Under the pieces are notes generated by a model that did not search any database, was not told the origin of the DNA, and was given only the letters and a program-made list of their open reading frames with translations. From Comamonas thiooxydans (GTDB lineage Bacteria; Pseudomonadota; Gammaproteobacteria; Burkholderiales; Burkholderiaceae_C), in assembly GCF_000964545.1 (NCBI RefSeq), contig NZ_BBVD01000007.1, positions 1-64,000 of the forward strand: a DNA stretch of 64,000 nt, written 5' to 3'. Below are positions 38,164 through 48,199 of this stretch, one piece after another (positions within the stretch are counted from its first letter, which is position 1; each line of letters starts with the position of its first letter). Made by a program: the position numbers and the translations under genes.

Positions 38164-38739
38164 ATGAGCACCACCCGTAGCAGTACCGTCCCCGTCCACG
38201 CGCAATTCATCGAGCGCATGTCGCCGCGCGCCTTTGTGCCTGAAGCACTGAGCGCTGCCCAGATCGAGCAGCTGGTGGAAGCCGCCCGCTGGGCGCCTTC
38301 GGCCAGCAACAAGCAGCCCTGGCACTTTGCCTACGCCCTGCGCGATGACGCGAACTGGCAGGCGTTCTCGCAGATCCCCAACGAAGCCAACCGCCGCTGG
38401 TGCCTGAATGGCGGCGCGCTGATCGTGTTGCTGTCGGACAGGCAGGCTTCCGCCGCCAAGCACAGCTTCGACGCGGGCTGCGCCTGGGGCTATCTGGCGC
38501 TGCAGGCCCATGCCATGGGTCTGGCCACCCACGCCATGGGCGGCTTCTCTGCCGATGAAGCCCGCAAGGTGCTGAACCTGCCCGAGCATCTGGTGCCCGA
38601 ATGCGTGATCGCCGTGGGCCGCCGCGCCGATGCCGCCACTCTGCCCGACGATCTGCGCGAGCGCGAGCAGCCCTCGGGCCGCAAGCAGCTGGCCGAAATG
38701 CTGAGTGCCGGAGCCGTTCAAGCCGCCGCAACCGCCTGA
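38164..38739 (+). CDS. Nitroreductase family protein
   Basis: 191-residue FMN-dependent NAD(P)H oxidoreductase of the nitroreductase fold. The N-terminal MSPRAFVPEALSAAQIEQLVEAARWAPSASNKQPW is the family's FMN-phosphate-binding region; GLATHAMGGFS and EHLVPECVIAVGR complete the fold. Natural substrates of this subgroup are unknown. Located between two terminators, so a one-gene unit. Confidence 0.93.
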   Translation: MSTTRSSTVPVHAQFIERMSPRAFVPEALSAAQIEQLVEAARWAPSASNKQPWHFAYALRDDANWQAFSQIPNEANRRWCLNGGALIVLLSDRQASAAKHSFDAGCAWGYLALQAHAMGLATHAMGGFSADEARKVLNLPEHLVPECVIAVGRRADAATLPDDLREREQPSGRKQLAEMLSAGAVQAAATA

Positions 38740-38757
38740 AGCAGCGCCAATCCCGCC

Positions 38758-38791
38758 AAAGCTCCACAACTCACCCTGTGGAGCTTTTTTT
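38758..38791 (+). terminator. Intrinsic terminator after the nitroreductase gene
   Basis: Eight-bp stem GCTCCACA/TGTGGAGC (38761-38784) with AAA before and seven T after. Confidence 0.92.
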
Positions 38792-38864
38792 GACAGAATT
38801 GCCGCATTAATCAATACAACATTGCGGGAGCAGCTATCAAATTTGCGCCCCGTAGCCTGAGCCT

Positions 38865-39995
38865 ATGTCCGTCATGCAAATAATGTGGCAGCGCCTGGGG
38901 CCGGTGGCCTCGCGCCCTTCTTGGAAAGAGCTGATCCGCGCCAGCATCGGCGCAGGTCTGGGTCTGGCGCTGGCCGGCATTCTGGTGGGGCTGGTCGAGC
39001 ATTTCTTTCCCAACACCCTGTTCCTGTTCGCACCGCTGGGCGCCACCGCCGTGCTGGTCTTCGCCGTGCCCAGCAGCCCGCTGGCCCAGCCCTGGAACTG
39101 TGTCGTCGGCAACACCGTGCCTGCACTCTATACCTTGCTGCTGCTCTGGGCGTTTCCCACGCTGTCCCAGACCTCGCTGGCCGCGCTGGCCGTGGCAGGA
39201 GCCATTGCCCTGATGCTGCTGCTGCGTGCCCTGCACCCGCCGGGTGGCGCCGTGGCCTTGCTGACGGTACTGGCTGCGGCCCAGATGGCGCCACTGGGCT
39301 GGCATCTGCTGATTCCCATGGCCGTGCTCTCAGGCGTCCTTGCAGCAGTCGGAGTGCTCTACCACCGCGCCTGCGGCCGTCCCTACCTGCACCAGCCGCA
39401 TCAAGCGGCCAAGACCCAGCGCCCCACCACGCGCCTGGCGCTGAGCGAGCAGGATCTGGAGCAGCTGTTGCAGCGCTTCGAGCAAAGCTACAACCTGACA
39501 CCCGAGGATCTGGGCGCGCTGCTGGCCGCCGCTGAGGAGGAAGCCATCAAGCGCCGGCTGTCCAGCGTGAACTGCGGCACCGTCATGTCCGCCAAGCTCC
39601 TGACCGTGAGCCCGCAGACTCCGCTAGAAGAGGTCGCCGAGCTGTTTCACCGCCATCTGATCAAAAGCCTTCCCGTGGTCGATGCGCAAGGTGAGCTGAT
39701 TGGCCGCGTGCTGCGCGCCGACCTGTTCGACTGGCTCTGGCAGGATCACCGCGCGCGCCAGCAGCAAAACCTCTGGCAGCGCCTGCGCAGCCGGCCATCC
39801 AAAGTGCAATCCGTAGCCCAGGAACTGATGCGCGCACCAGAGATGAGCGTGCAGGAAGACACACCCATGGGCGATCTGCTGCACGAGCTGGCATCGCACA
39901 GCGTGCAGTTCATTGCCGTGCTGCGAGGCAAGACCCTGGTCGGCGTCATCACGCGCTCCGACGTGATTCGCACCTTGCTATCCATCAATCAATAG
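38865..39995 (+). CDS. HPP family membrane protein with C-terminal CBS pair
   Basis: 376 residues. The N-terminal half has four to five membrane helices with the name-giving LLRALHPPGGAVALLT and FAPLGATAVLVF, the HPP family linked to nitrite transport in cyanobacteria and plants. The C-terminal half (about residues 230-376) carries two CBS domains (MSAKLLTVSPQTPLEEVAELF and MRAPEMSVQEDTPMGDLL), which usually sense adenine nucleotides. No Shine-Dalgarno before the ATG; other ATGs follow within nine codons. Confidence 0.9.
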   Translation: MSVMQIMWQRLGPVASRPSWKELIRASIGAGLGLALAGILVGLVEHFFPNTLFLFAPLGATAVLVFAVPSSPLAQPWNCVVGNTVPALYTLLLLWAFPTLSQTSLAALAVAGAIALMLLLRALHPPGGAVALLTVLAAAQMAPLGWHLLIPMAVLSGVLAAVGVLYHRACGRPYLHQPHQAAKTQRPTTRLALSEQDLEQLLQRFEQSYNLTPEDLGALLAAAEEEAIKRRLSSVNCGTVMSAKLLTVSPQTPLEEVAELFHRHLIKSLPVVDAQGELIGRVLRADLFDWLWQDHRARQQQNLWQRLRSRPSKVQSVAQELMRAPEMSVQEDTPMGDLLHELASHSVQFIAVLRGKTLVGVITRSDVIRTLLSINQ

Positions 39996-40085
39996 CCATG
40001 CGGGAAAAGGCCCTCTTGCCTGACCTGGGCTGCTGGATAAACTATGGGCAGTACTGGTTTGATTGCCCGAAAAGGAGTTGCTGCC

Positions 40086-40304
40086 ATGGACGCCGTGTTC
40101 ACCCCAAACCTCGACAAGCTGCGCAACATAGTGCAAAGCTTTGGAGCCAGTTCCTTTACCGCGACACAGGTGGCCACGGAATACGAAGGCAGCACTGCCA
40201 GCAGCGAAATCACCAAGACCTTCGAAGAGCTGCTCGCCCACCACGCCACCGTGCTGGGCATTCAGTCCGTGCCGGGCCACCATGTGGTCTGGCGCGCAAA
40301 CTGA
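40086..40304 (+). CDS. Small protein of unknown function
   Basis: 72 residues, no family recognised. AAGGAG nine bases upstream of the ATG makes it a credible gene. The middle (SSFTATQVATEYEGSTASSEITKTFEELLA) reads like a small winged-helix or helix-turn-helix type fold, but this is a guess. Soluble, no Cys. 90 bases after the HPP gene and before another unknown gene, possibly in one operon. Confidence 0.7.
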   Translation: MDAVFTPNLDKLRNIVQSFGASSFTATQVATEYEGSTASSEITKTFEELLAHHATVLGIQSVPGHHVVWRAN

Positions 40305-40390
40305 GCCGCTGACAAGCCCCTTCATGCATGCCCACTTCGGTGGGTATTTTCTTTTTCATCCAGGGATCAACTGGGCTAAAGTGCGGCGCC

Positions 40391-40744
40391 ATGTCGCTGA
40401 TTCCTCTTTCGTTGTGGATGCCGCTGTCCGTTGCGGCCTGCGTGCTGCTGGTACTGGCCGCCGTGGGCTGGCTATGGCGTACCGCCCTGCGCATCCCCGC
40501 AGGCAGCCGTGACGGCCGCAATATGCGCAACATGGCCGCCATTGCCAGCGCAGGCCTGCTGCTATGGCTGGCCTATGGTTTGTTCAAGGGTTATGGGGCG
40601 CTGTGGCAAGCCGATGCGCTGATGCTCATGGCTCAGGCACCGTTGCTGGTGCAGATGCCCTTGATCATCGCCGGAGTGGCCTGGATTGCGACCCTGCTGC
40701 TGGGTCGGGTCATGGCCATGCACAAAGACGGCCACGAAGACTGA
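40391..40744 (+). CDS. Small membrane protein of unknown function
   Basis: 117 residues with three predicted helices (about 7-28, 47-67, 82-108). No domain recognised and no strong ribosome binding site before the ATG. The frame is open 21 codons upstream. It ends 11 bases before the convergent DUF4124 gene. Confidence 0.65.
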   Translation: MSLIPLSLWMPLSVAACVLLVLAAVGWLWRTALRIPAGSRDGRNMRNMAAIASAGLLLWLAYGLFKGYGALWQADALMLMAQAPLLVQMPLIIAGVAWIATLLLGRVMAMHKDGHED

Positions 40745-40755
40745 AGGCACAGCCG

Positions 40756-41427
40756 TCAGTGCGAGCGCGTTGCGGCCGGCTGCAGATCAGCCCATAGTTT
40801 GCGCAGCTGCTGCAGCTCGGCATCGAAGCGCTGGTTGATGCGCTGCTTTTCCTCTTCCTGCTGCTTGATGAAGCGCTGCTGCTCGGCCTGAGATTCCGTG
40901 TTGTCGTCCAGCTGGCGGCGCAGATTAGCGGGAGCCTTCTTCGGGTCGTTCTGATAGAACTCCAGCTCGGTATTGAGCTTGCGGCGGCGTTCCTTGAGAT
41001 CGACCTGGCGCTGCTGGGCCACGCCGATCACATCGTTGACCTGGGCAATGGCCTCGGCTCTGGCGGCGTCATGCACGCCCTGATTGGGGAAGCGCGCCAG
41101 CATCGCACGGTCACGCGAGCGCTCCTCACGCAGGCGTTGCTGCTCGGCCTGGTCCTGGCGGCGCTTGGCCTCCTGTGCACTGCGCTCCTGATCGGTCAGC
41201 GTGGGGCCCACGCGGCGCAACTCGACGCCCGTGGTACCAAGCACACGCTGCTCGCGATCGACGCAGGAGGCAATAGGTCTGTCGGCCGTGATGCGCCGCC
41301 CATTGGCATCCGTGCAGGCGTAGATACCGCCGCTATTGGCTGGGGCCTGGGCTTGAGCCGGCATGGCGCCTGCCCAGACGGTAGCTACCACATACAAACT
41401 CAGTTTTGCATGCAAGGCCTGCTTCAT
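40756..41427 (-). CDS. Secreted DUF4124 domain protein with coiled coil
   Basis: 223 residues. Signal peptide about 1-26 (ending AQA). DUF4124-like region follows (GGIYACTDANGRRITADRPI), a small domain of unknown function found in betaproteobacterial envelope proteins. From about residue 80 a long Gln/Glu/Arg-rich coiled coil runs nearly to the C terminus. Function unknown. It follows pyrE by eight bases on the same strand and is probably cotranscribed with it. Confidence 0.82.
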   Translation of the reverse strand: MKQALHAKLSLYVVATVWAGAMPAQAQAPANSGGIYACTDANGRRITADRPIASCVDREQRVLGTTGVELRRVGPTLTDQERSAQEAKRRQDQAEQQRLREERSRDRAMLARFPNQGVHDAARAEAIAQVNDVIGVAQQRQVDLKERRRKLNTELEFYQNDPKKAPANLRRQLDDNTESQAEQQRFIKQQEEEKQRINQRFDAELQQLRKLWADLQPAATRSH

Positions 41428-41435
41428 TTGCGTGT

Positions 41436-42137
41436 TTATTCCTTGTCTTCAACACCATAACGCTGACGGTAGGCCAGCACGCGCTCATGATGCTCGCGGC
41501 CGGCATCCCCGCCCTGCTGCTCGAGATAAAGCAACAGATCTGCCAGCTTGGCAATCGCACAGACCTGCATGCCCAGTTGATTGCGCACATATTGCACGGC
41601 GCTGTGCGGCACGTCCTGGCCATTCTCTGTCGCCATTTCCTGACGATCCAGAGCGATAGCCACGGCATGCGGCTCGGCACCAGCCGCCTTGATGATAGCA
41701 ATCGACTCGCGCGCGGCCGTACCGGCCGACATCACGTCGTCAATGATGAGCACGCGGCCCTTGAGGGGAGCGCCCACCAAAGTACCGCCTTCACCGTGGT
41801 CCTTGGCTTCCTTGCGGTTGTAGGCAAAGGGTACGTTCTTGCCCTGCCGCGCCAGTTCCACCGCCACCGTGGCTGCCAAAGGGATGCCCTTGTAGGCAGG
41901 CCCGAAGACCATATCAAACTCCATGCCGCTGGCCAGAATGGCTTTTGCATAGAATTCGGACAGACGGGCCATCTTGGCGCCATCGTCGAACAGGCCGGCA
42001 TTGAAGAAGTACGGGCTGATGCGCCCGGCCTTGGTCTTGAATTCACCAAAACGCAGCACGCCCGCATCGACGGCAAACTGCACAAAATCCTGCGCCAGAC
42101 GGTCTGCACCGCCCATTGGCTTCTCACTCACCACCAT
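41436..42137 (-). CDS. pyrE: Orotate phosphoribosyltransferase
   Basis: Transfers ribose-5-phosphate from PRPP to orotate, giving OMP, in pyrimidine synthesis. 233 residues. PRPP-binding motif GRVLIIDDVMSAGTA at about 127-141, FGPAYKGIPLA and the flexible loop FAYNRKEAKDHGEGG present. Start at 42137 with AAGGAT upstream. Its start codon overlaps that of the divergent exonuclease gene inside CCATGG, so its ribosome binding site lies within the other gene. Confidence 0.96.
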   Translation of the reverse strand: MVVSEKPMGGADRLAQDFVQFAVDAGVLRFGEFKTKAGRISPYFFNAGLFDDGAKMARLSEFYAKAILASGMEFDMVFGPAYKGIPLAATVAVELARQGKNVPFAYNRKEAKDHGEGGTLVGAPLKGRVLIIDDVMSAGTAARESIAIIKAAGAEPHAVAIALDRQEMATENGQDVPHSAVQYVRNQLGMQVCAIAKLADLLLYLEQQGGDAGREHHERVLAYRQRYGVEDKE

Positions 42138-42951
42138 GGATTCATCCTTGTTCAAATTAACCAGCCTCAACCTCAACGGTATCCGCTCTGCCACGACCAA
42201 AGGCGCCGAAGCCTGGATCGAAGCCACTGCGCCGGATTGTATTTGCGTCCAGGAAATCAAGGCCCAGGCTTCGGATATGGCCGGGCGCTTCGAGGTGTTG
42301 GCCGGCATGAAGGGCTACTTCCACTTTGCCGAGAAGAAGGGCTATTCGGGCGTGGGCGTCTATACCCGCCACGAGCCCAGCGATGTGGTCGTGGGCTTCG
42401 ATATCGAAGAGTTCGACGCCGAGGGCCGCTATGTCGAAACCCGCTTCGACACGCCAGGCCGCAAGTTCTCCGTCATCAGCGCCTACTTTCCCAGCGGCAG
42501 CTCGGGCGAGTTGCGCCAGGAGGCCAAGTTCCGCTTTCTCGCCAAGATGCACAGCCACCTGATGCACCTCAAGGCCGAGCGCGACTTCGTGCTCTGCGGC
42601 GATATCAATATCGCGCACCAGAAGGAAGACCTGAAGAACTGGCGCGGCAACCAGAAAAACAGCGGCTTCCTGCCCGAAGAGCGTGACTGGATGAGCAAGT
42701 TGCTGCACAAGACCGAGGCCAGCGGCGGTCTGGTCGACGTCTATCGTCAGCTTCAGCCCGACACCACGGATGCCTGCTACACATGGTGGAGCAATCGGGG
42801 CCAGGCCTATGCCAACAACGTGGGATGGCGACTGGACTACCACCTGGCCACACCGGCGATCGCGGCCCTGGCCCGCACCGAGTCCATCTACAAGGGCGAG
42901 AAGTTCTCGGACCACGCGCCCATCACCATTGGTTACGACATGGCGATCTGA
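42136..42951 (+). CDS. xth: Exodeoxyribonuclease III / AP endonuclease
   Basis: Base-excision repair nuclease of the EEP fold, 271 residues from the ATG at 42136. Motifs: LNLNGIRSA (metal-site Asn), CVQEIKA (catalytic Glu), FCGDINIAH-like LCGDINIAH (Asp, Asn), NVGWRLDYHL and the terminal SDHAPI (Asp-His). The ATG has no Shine-Dalgarno; a TTG at 42148, giving the more usual amino terminus (L/M)FKLTSLNLNG and 267 residues, is an alternative. Divergent from pyrE with overlapping start codons. Confidence 0.93.
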   Translation: MDSSLFKLTSLNLNGIRSATTKGAEAWIEATAPDCICVQEIKAQASDMAGRFEVLAGMKGYFHFAEKKGYSGVGVYTRHEPSDVVVGFDIEEFDAEGRYVETRFDTPGRKFSVISAYFPSGSSGELRQEAKFRFLAKMHSHLMHLKAERDFVLCGDINIAHQKEDLKNWRGNQKNSGFLPEERDWMSKLLHKTEASGGLVDVYRQLQPDTTDACYTWWSNRGQAYANNVGWRLDYHLATPAIAALARTESIYKGEKFSDHAPITIGYDMAI

Positions 42952-43033
42952 AGCGCGCAAGCAACGCCGGCAGCGACCTGCAAGGCAGTGAACGCACGCA
43001 TGCTCGGCGAATTGAGTTAGCGCAAGGTGCAAC

Positions 43034-43063
43034 AGTACAACCCATGCGAGCATGAGTTGTACT
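43034..43063. promoter_or_regulatory. Palindromic element upstream of azurin
   Basis: Perfect inverted repeat AGTACAAC-N14-GTTGTACT with a smaller one inside (CATG-CGAG-CATG). It lies 83 bases after xth and 100 before azurin. It could be a regulator site for azurin or a 3' hairpin of xth; no T tract follows. Confidence 0.5.
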
Positions 43064-43162
43064 GAGCCGGCTGGGCAGGTTTCCGAAAGAATGAACTGCG
43101 GAACCTGGAGGGCGACAAGGCCACAGCGGTTCCCGTTTCGCTTTTAGGAAAAGGAATAGCCA

Positions 43163-43618
43163 ATGAAGAAGATCCTGATGACCCTGGCCCTGTGTGCAGT
43201 CGGTGCCCTGAGCGCACCCGCCATGGCGGCAGGCTGCGAAGCCGTCGTTGAAAGCAACGATGCCATGCAGTTCAATGTCAAAAGCATCGATGTGCCCAAG
43301 TCCTGCAAGAAGTTCAGCGTGACTCTCAAGCATGTGGGCAAGATGCCCAAGACCGCCATGGGCCACAACATCGTGGTCAGCACCGCTGCCGACATGCAGG
43401 CCGTGATCACCGACGGCATGGCCGCTGGTGCTGGCGCCGACTATGTGAAGGCCGGCGATGCACGCGTGCTGGCTCACTCCAAGGTGATCGGTGGCGGCGA
43501 GACTACCAAGTTCGATATCGATGCGAGCAAGCTCAAGGCTGGCACTGACTATGCCTTCTTCTGCTCCTTCCCCGGTCACTCGGCCCTCATGAAGGGCTCG
43601 CTCAAGCTGGGCTCCTGA
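43163..43618 (+). CDS. azu: Azurin
   Basis: Periplasmic type-1 (blue) copper protein that carries electrons, for example to nitrite reductase or cytochrome peroxidase. 151 residues with a signal peptide of about 22. Copper ligands are His68 (MGHNIVV), Cys134 and His139 in FFCSFPGHS, and Met143; a disulfide is expected between Cys25 and Cys48. AAGGAA site upstream. A bidirectional terminator follows. Confidence 0.96.
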   Translation: MKKILMTLALCAVGALSAPAMAAGCEAVVESNDAMQFNVKSIDVPKSCKKFSVTLKHVGKMPKTAMGHNIVVSTAADMQAVITDGMAAGAGADYVKAGDARVLAHSKVIGGGETTKFDIDASKLKAGTDYAFFCSFPGHSALMKGSLKLGS

Positions 43619-43745
43619 GCTCCGAAGCTCCCGATTCAGGAGCTTGCAGCGCTTCCCTCATATAAGTTTTGAAGCCATTCAAACTGAAAGACATTAAAGG
43701 ACAAGCGCCAGACGCTCTGAAATAAGGAGCAAAATCAGCTGTACC

Positions 43746-43780
43746 AAAGCGCCTGTGATTCGCGTCACAGGCGCTTTTTT
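43746..43780. terminator. Bidirectional terminator between azurin and Lrp genes
   Basis: Perfect 13-bp stem AAAGCGCCTGTGA/TCACAGGCGCTTT with a six-base loop starting TTCG, and T6 on the plus strand. Serves azurin (plus) and can serve the Lrp-like gene (minus, stop at 43787). Confidence 0.9.
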
Positions 43781-43786
43781 CATGGC

Positions 43787-44242
43787 TTATTCCATCGCAG
43801 ACGTCAGCGGCCTGTTGATCACCACATGCTTCATCACCAGCGTGGAAGTCATGCGCAGCACGCCGGGCAGCCGGGTCAGCTGCTCGTCATAAAGCCGCTG
43901 GTAGGCAGGCAGATCGCGCACCACGACCTGCAGCAGATAGTCGGGATCGCCGAACAGGCGCTGGGCCTGCACCACATTGTCGAGCCGGGCCACGGCGTCC
44001 TCGAACGCAGGCACGGACTTGCTGTCCTTGAGCGTGACAAAGACCAGGGACGAGAAATCCAGCCCCAGCGCCGCGGGGTCCAGCTCGGCGCGGTAGCCGC
44101 GAATCACGCCCGATTCCTCCAGCGCACGCACACGCCGGTGGCAGGGCGACAGGCTCAGGCCCACCTGCTCGGCCAGCTCGGTCACCGTGAGGCGGCCATT
44201 GTTTTCGAGCGCAGCAAGAATTTTTCGATCCAGCGAGTTCAC
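43787..44242 (-). CDS. Lrp/AsnC family transcriptional regulator
   Basis: 151 residues from a GTG start (43 bases of reading frame before it are also open, with a second GTG behind a good AGGAG site at about 44294-44305). The N-terminal winged helix (LDRKILAALENNGRLTVTELAEQVGLSLSPCHRRVRALEESG) and the C-terminal RAM domain with VVVRDLPAYQRLYDEQL are clear. Divergent from a LysE-type exporter gene, the classic arrangement in which the Lrp protein senses an amino acid and controls its export. Confidence 0.93.
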   Translation of the reverse strand: MNSLDRKILAALENNGRLTVTELAEQVGLSLSPCHRRVRALEESGVIRGYRAELDPAALGLDFSSLVFVTLKDSKSVPAFEDAVARLDNVVQAQRLFGDPDYLLQVVVRDLPAYQRLYDEQLTRLPGVLRMTSTLVMKHVVINRPLTSAME

Positions 44243-44347
44243 GAGGCAGTTTCTTCCAATTTCAAGCCGATATGCGGCGAATATTGAGAGCACATTCTCT
44301 CTCCTCTTCCATATTCTCTCGGCATCAACGCTTTTCGAGGGAATTTC

Positions 44348-44974
44348 GTGTCCTACGCCGCCTTGACCGCCTTCTGGGCCGTCTCCTTTCTTCTGGTGCT
44401 CACGCCCGGGGCCGACTGGGCCTATGTGATCTCGGCCGGTCTGCGTGGCCGGCGGCTGGTGCTGCCCGCCACGCTGGGCCTGGCCTGCGGCGCGCTGCTG
44501 GCCACGCTGGCTGTGGCTGCAGGCGTGGGCGCCCTGGTGGCGCGCAACCCGGCCCTGCTCACCGCCTTGACGGCCACCGGCGCGCTCTACCTGGCCTGGA
44601 TGGGCGTGGGCCTGTGGCGCAGCCCGGCAGCCATAGGCAGCGCCGGCGACGCCGAGAGCGGCACGCGCTGGCACTGGACGATCAAGGGAGCCAGCGTCAG
44701 CGGCCTCAACCCCAAGCAGCTGTTGCTGTTGCTGGCCCTGCTGCCGCAGTTTGTGCGGCCTGCCGAGAGCTGGCCGGTGTTTGCGCAAATCATGGCTCTG
44801 GGCGCGGTCCATGCAGCCAGTTGCGCCGTGGTCTACTTCGGCGTGGGCTGGGGCTCGCAAAGTGTGCTGCGCTCGCGGCCTGCCGCCGCGCTTGCCGTCT
44901 CGCGCCTGTCTGGCACGCTGATGCTGGTGATTGCCGCCGTGCTGCTGGGCGAGATCGCCGTTCAGCATCTCTGA
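44348..44974 (+). CDS. LysE/RhtB family amino acid exporter
   Basis: 208-residue inner-membrane protein with six helices and the family signature LTPGADWAYVISAGLRGRR. It probably exports an amino acid. GTG start with GAGG seven bases upstream. Divergent from the Lrp-like gene, which likely regulates it from the 105-base gap rich in CTCTC/GAGAG words. Confidence 0.9.
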   Translation: MSYAALTAFWAVSFLLVLTPGADWAYVISAGLRGRRLVLPATLGLACGALLATLAVAAGVGALVARNPALLTALTATGALYLAWMGVGLWRSPAAIGSAGDAESGTRWHWTIKGASVSGLNPKQLLLLLALLPQFVRPAESWPVFAQIMALGAVHAASCAVVYFGVGWGSQSVLRSRPAAALAVSRLSGTLMLVIAAVLLGEIAVQHL

Positions 44975-44980
44975 CAGCAA

Positions 44981-45011
44981 AAATGCCTGCGGCCAAAAAC
45001 CGCAGGCATTT
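44981..45011. terminator. Bidirectional hairpin between exporter and pntB
   Basis: Perfect 12-bp stem AAATGCCTGCGG/CCGCAGGCATTT with loop CCAAAAA, seven bases after the exporter stop. Short T run on either side. Confidence 0.8.
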
Positions 45012-45112
45012 CAAGAACAGGCATATGCCACAACCCGGGACACCGGGCTCCCGCATTGCAAGGCAAGGCGGCAGAGGGGGCAGAGCGCCTCAGCAGAGGC
45101 CACTCCATCTCA

Positions 45113-46528
<1,416 letters not shown>

Positions 46529-46555
46529 GATGTTTCTCTCTTGTGCTCGTTCTTC

Positions 46556-48199
46556 TTATTTGCGGAACATGGCCAGCATGCGACGTGTCACGGCAAAGCC
46601 GCCAAACATATTGATGGCAGTCAGCACCAGCGCTGCAAAGGCCAGCCAACGAATCAAGTCATCAGGGCGAGCGGTACCCGCCGTTCCCGGCGGTGCAATC
46701 TGCACCAGAGCGCCAATGGCGATGATGCTGGAGATGGCGTTGGTCACGCTCATCAGCGGCGTGTGCAAGGCCGGTGTCACATTCCACACCACCATGTAGC
46801 CGATGAAGCAGGCCAGCACGAACACCGTGAAGTGGCCCAGGAAGGCCGCTGGCGCGTAGGCACCGATGAACCAGAAGGCCAGGGCGGCAATCGCAAAAAT
46901 AATGGCCAAGGTCTTGGCCGGCAGCGGGCCGGCAGCGCCATGGCCATGACCGCTTTTCTTCTGTTCCACCACAGCCGCGGCCGGTTTGGGGGCTGGCTTG
47001 GGTGCCTGGGCAAGGGGCGGGGCAGGCCAGGTGATTTCGCCGTCCTTGACCACGGTCAGGCCGCGAATCGCATCGTCTTCCATATTCACCACGGCGACGC
47101 CATCCTTGGCCTTGCACAGCTCTTCCGTCAGGCGCAGCAGGTTGGTGGCGTACAGCGTGGACGACTGCTTGGCCAGGCGCGATGCGAGGTCGGTGTAGCC
47201 GATGATGGTCACGCCGTGGCGCACCACGGCCTCATTGGGAACGGTCAGCTCGCAGTTGCCGCCCTGCTCGGCCGCCATGTCGACGATCACGCTGCCGGGC
47301 TTCATGCTCTGCACCATCTCGGCCGTGATCAGCTTGGGCGCCGGTTTGCCAGGGATCAGCGCGGTGGTGATGATGATGTCGGCGTCCCTGGCCTGCTGGG
47401 CATACATCTGGCGCTGCGCAGCCTGGAAGCCCTCGCTCATCACCTTGGCATAGCCGCCGCCGCCAGCACCGTCCTCTTCGTAGTCGACCTTGACGAACTC
47501 ACCGCCCAGCGATGTGACCTGATCGGCCACTTCGGCGCGCGTGTCGTTGGCGCGCACGATGGCGCCCAGATTGGCGGCCGTGCCAATGGCCGACAGACCG
47601 GCCACACCTGCGCCGGCAATGAAGACCTTGGCTGGCGGCACCTTGCCTGCGGCCGTGATCTGGCCGTTGAAATAGCGGCCGAAGGCGTTGGCGGCCTCGA
47701 TCACGGCGCGGTAACCCGAAACACCGGCCATGGAGGTCAGTGCATCCATCTTCTGCGCGCGGCTCAATGTCCGGGGCAGCGAGTCGATCGCCAGCACCGT
47801 CACTTTCCTGGCGGCCAGTTGTTGCATCAGATCGGGATTCTGGGCCGGCCAGATGAAGTCGATCAGGATCTGGCCTTCGCGCATCAGCGCGACTTCTTGC
47901 GGGGTGGGCGGGCGCACCTTGAAGATGATGTCGGCAGCAGCCCAGACCGCCGCAGCGTTGGGCAGCACCTCGGCACCCACTGCGCGATAAGCGTCATCGC
48001 TGAAGTTGGCGGCATCGCCGGCGCCCGATTCGATGGCGACCGAAAAACCCAGCTTGATGAGTTTTTCAACCACATCGGGCACGGTGGCCACGCGCTTTTC
48101 CAGCGGGAAGGTTTCCCGTGGGATGCCGATGCGTTGGGCATCACCACGCTGGGCGTCACTACGCTGGGCGTCGGTCGGCGGGTTGGAAGAGGTAGACAT
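46556..48199 (-). CDS. pntA: NAD(P) transhydrogenase subunit alpha
   Basis: 547 residues. The NAD(H)-binding domain I (from GIPRETFPLEKRVA, Rossmann region VFIAGAGVAGLSAIGTA) is fused by a Pro/Ala linker and a His/Gly patch (KKSGHGHGAAG) to the C-terminal membrane helices. Start at 48199 with AGGAG upstream. An oddity is a 15-base tandem repeat just after the start (48128-48172) that encodes DAQRS-DAQRG-DAQRI before the usual amino terminus. Confidence 0.97.
   Translation of the reverse strand: MSTSSNPPTDAQRSDAQRGDAQRIGIPRETFPLEKRVATVPDVVEKLIKLGFSVAIESGAGDAANFSDDAYRAVGAEVLPNAAAVWAAADIIFKVRPPTPQEVALMREGQILIDFIWPAQNPDLMQQLAARKVTVLAIDSLPRTLSRAQKMDALTSMAGVSGYRAVIEAANAFGRYFNGQITAAGKVPPAKVFIAGAGVAGLSAIGTAANLGAIVRANDTRAEVADQVTSLGGEFVKVDYEEDGAGGGGYAKVMSEGFQAAQRQMYAQQARDADIIITTALIPGKPAPKLITAEMVQSMKPGSVIVDMAAEQGGNCELTVPNEAVVRHGVTIIGYTDLASRLAKQSSTLYATNLLRLTEELCKAKDGVAVVNMEDDAIRGLTVVKDGEITWPAPPLAQAPKPAPKPAAAVVEQKKSGHGHGAAGPLPAKTLAIIFAIAALAFWFIGAYAPAAFLGHFTVFVLACFIGYMVVWNVTPALHTPLMSVTNAISSIIAIGALVQIAPPGTAGTARPDDLIRWLAFAALVLTAINMFGGFAVTRRMLAMFRK
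48128..48172 (-). repeat. Three tandem 15-base units in pntA
   Basis: Units GACGCCCAGCGTAGT, GACGCCCAGCGTGGT and GATGCCCAACGCATC in frame, encoding DAQR plus one residue each. Probably a slippage expansion outside the conserved domain. Confidence 0.9.
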
